Assembly: GCA_002385265.1 (NCBI GenBank)
Contig: DGDD01000255.1
Span: 1 to 5,893 of the forward strand
DNA length: 5,893 nt
Source of the DNA: Chitinophagaceae bacterium UBA3961
GTDB taxonomy: Bacteria; Bacteroidota; Bacteroidia; Chitinophagales; Chitinophagaceae
Direction of reading: 5' to 3'
Part shown: positions 5,872 through 5,893 of the stretch, one piece after another
Numbering within the stretch: the stretch's first letter is position 1
How the letters are laid out: every line of letters starts with the position of its first letter
The notes under the pieces: generated by a model
What the model saw: only the letters and a program-made list of their open reading frames with translations
What the model was told of the DNA's origin: nothing
Databases searched by the model: none
Made by a program: the position numbers and the translations under genes

Positions 5872-5893
5872 TGGTGTGGGGCGGGATCGAACC
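5872..5893 (-). tRNA. 3' end of a tRNA-like gene (5' part beyond window)
   Basis: The minus strand enters the window as GG TTCGATC CCGCC CCACACC A. TTCGATC is a consensus T-loop, preceded by GG that can pair with the first two bases of the following CCGCC; CCACACC is the 3' acceptor strand and A the discriminator. The next bases are CGA, so the CCA tail is not encoded, unlike most proteobacterial tRNA genes. The predicted 5' acceptor strand, outside the window, is GGTGTGG and the missing 5' T-stem half should read GGCGG. Only 22 bases are visible, so the isotype cannot be set. A 3' end altered by recombination, or a tRNA pseudogene, are alternatives. Confidence 0.6.

Noticed and set aside
1821..5893. 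The two tRNA-like ends as direct-repeat attL/attR of a single element
   Set aside because: Their acceptor strands (TCGGGCC and CCACACC) and T-stems differ, and the shared bases are those common to most tRNAs.

Overview
The window is an AT-rich bacterial segment, roughly 40% G+C by eye. It most resembles accessory DNA of a gammaproteobacterium or related proteobacterium: the integrase is of the P4/DUF4102 type and there are two tRNA 3'-end-like sequences. I cannot name the species. Every gene I can support is on the minus strand, so transcription runs from right to left.

Reading in the direction of transcription, the right edge (5872-5893) holds the 3' end of a tRNA-like gene. Eleven bases later comes a near-perfect intrinsic terminator (5826-5860). 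About 335 bp of AT-rich DNA without a convincing gene follows; it contains several short inverted repeats and a cluster of AAGCTT motifs. Next is a two-gene operon: an AAA+ ATPase (4522-5490) and a subtilisin-like serine protease (2043-4529), overlapping by 8 bp. Together they match the IetA/IetS pair. That pair was first described as a plasmid-stability toxin-antitoxin system on an Agrobacterium Ti plasmid and later reported as an anti-phage defence module.

Downstream of the protease is a 434-bp gap (1609-2042) that looks like a recombination site. It has a tRNA 3'-end fragment ending in CCA (1821-1848) without a tRNA body. On one side are TTTATCCC-type repeats and on the other a long-spaced inverted repeat. 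After it come a complete P4-type tyrosine integrase (412-1608, GTG start) and, 30 bp further on, a small exported protein of unknown function that runs off the left edge.

My reading is that this is a chromosomal island or a tandem array of integrated elements. The integrase and the exported protein would belong to an element that starts at the tRNA-end fragment and extends leftward. The ietAS defence module sits between that fragment and the tRNA-like gene at the right edge. The two tRNA ends differ in sequence, so the element boundaries are not resolved. No IS element, CRISPR array or rRNA is visible. The most notable content is the ietAS pair in an integrase/tRNA context; the family is known, so it is not an undescribed system.
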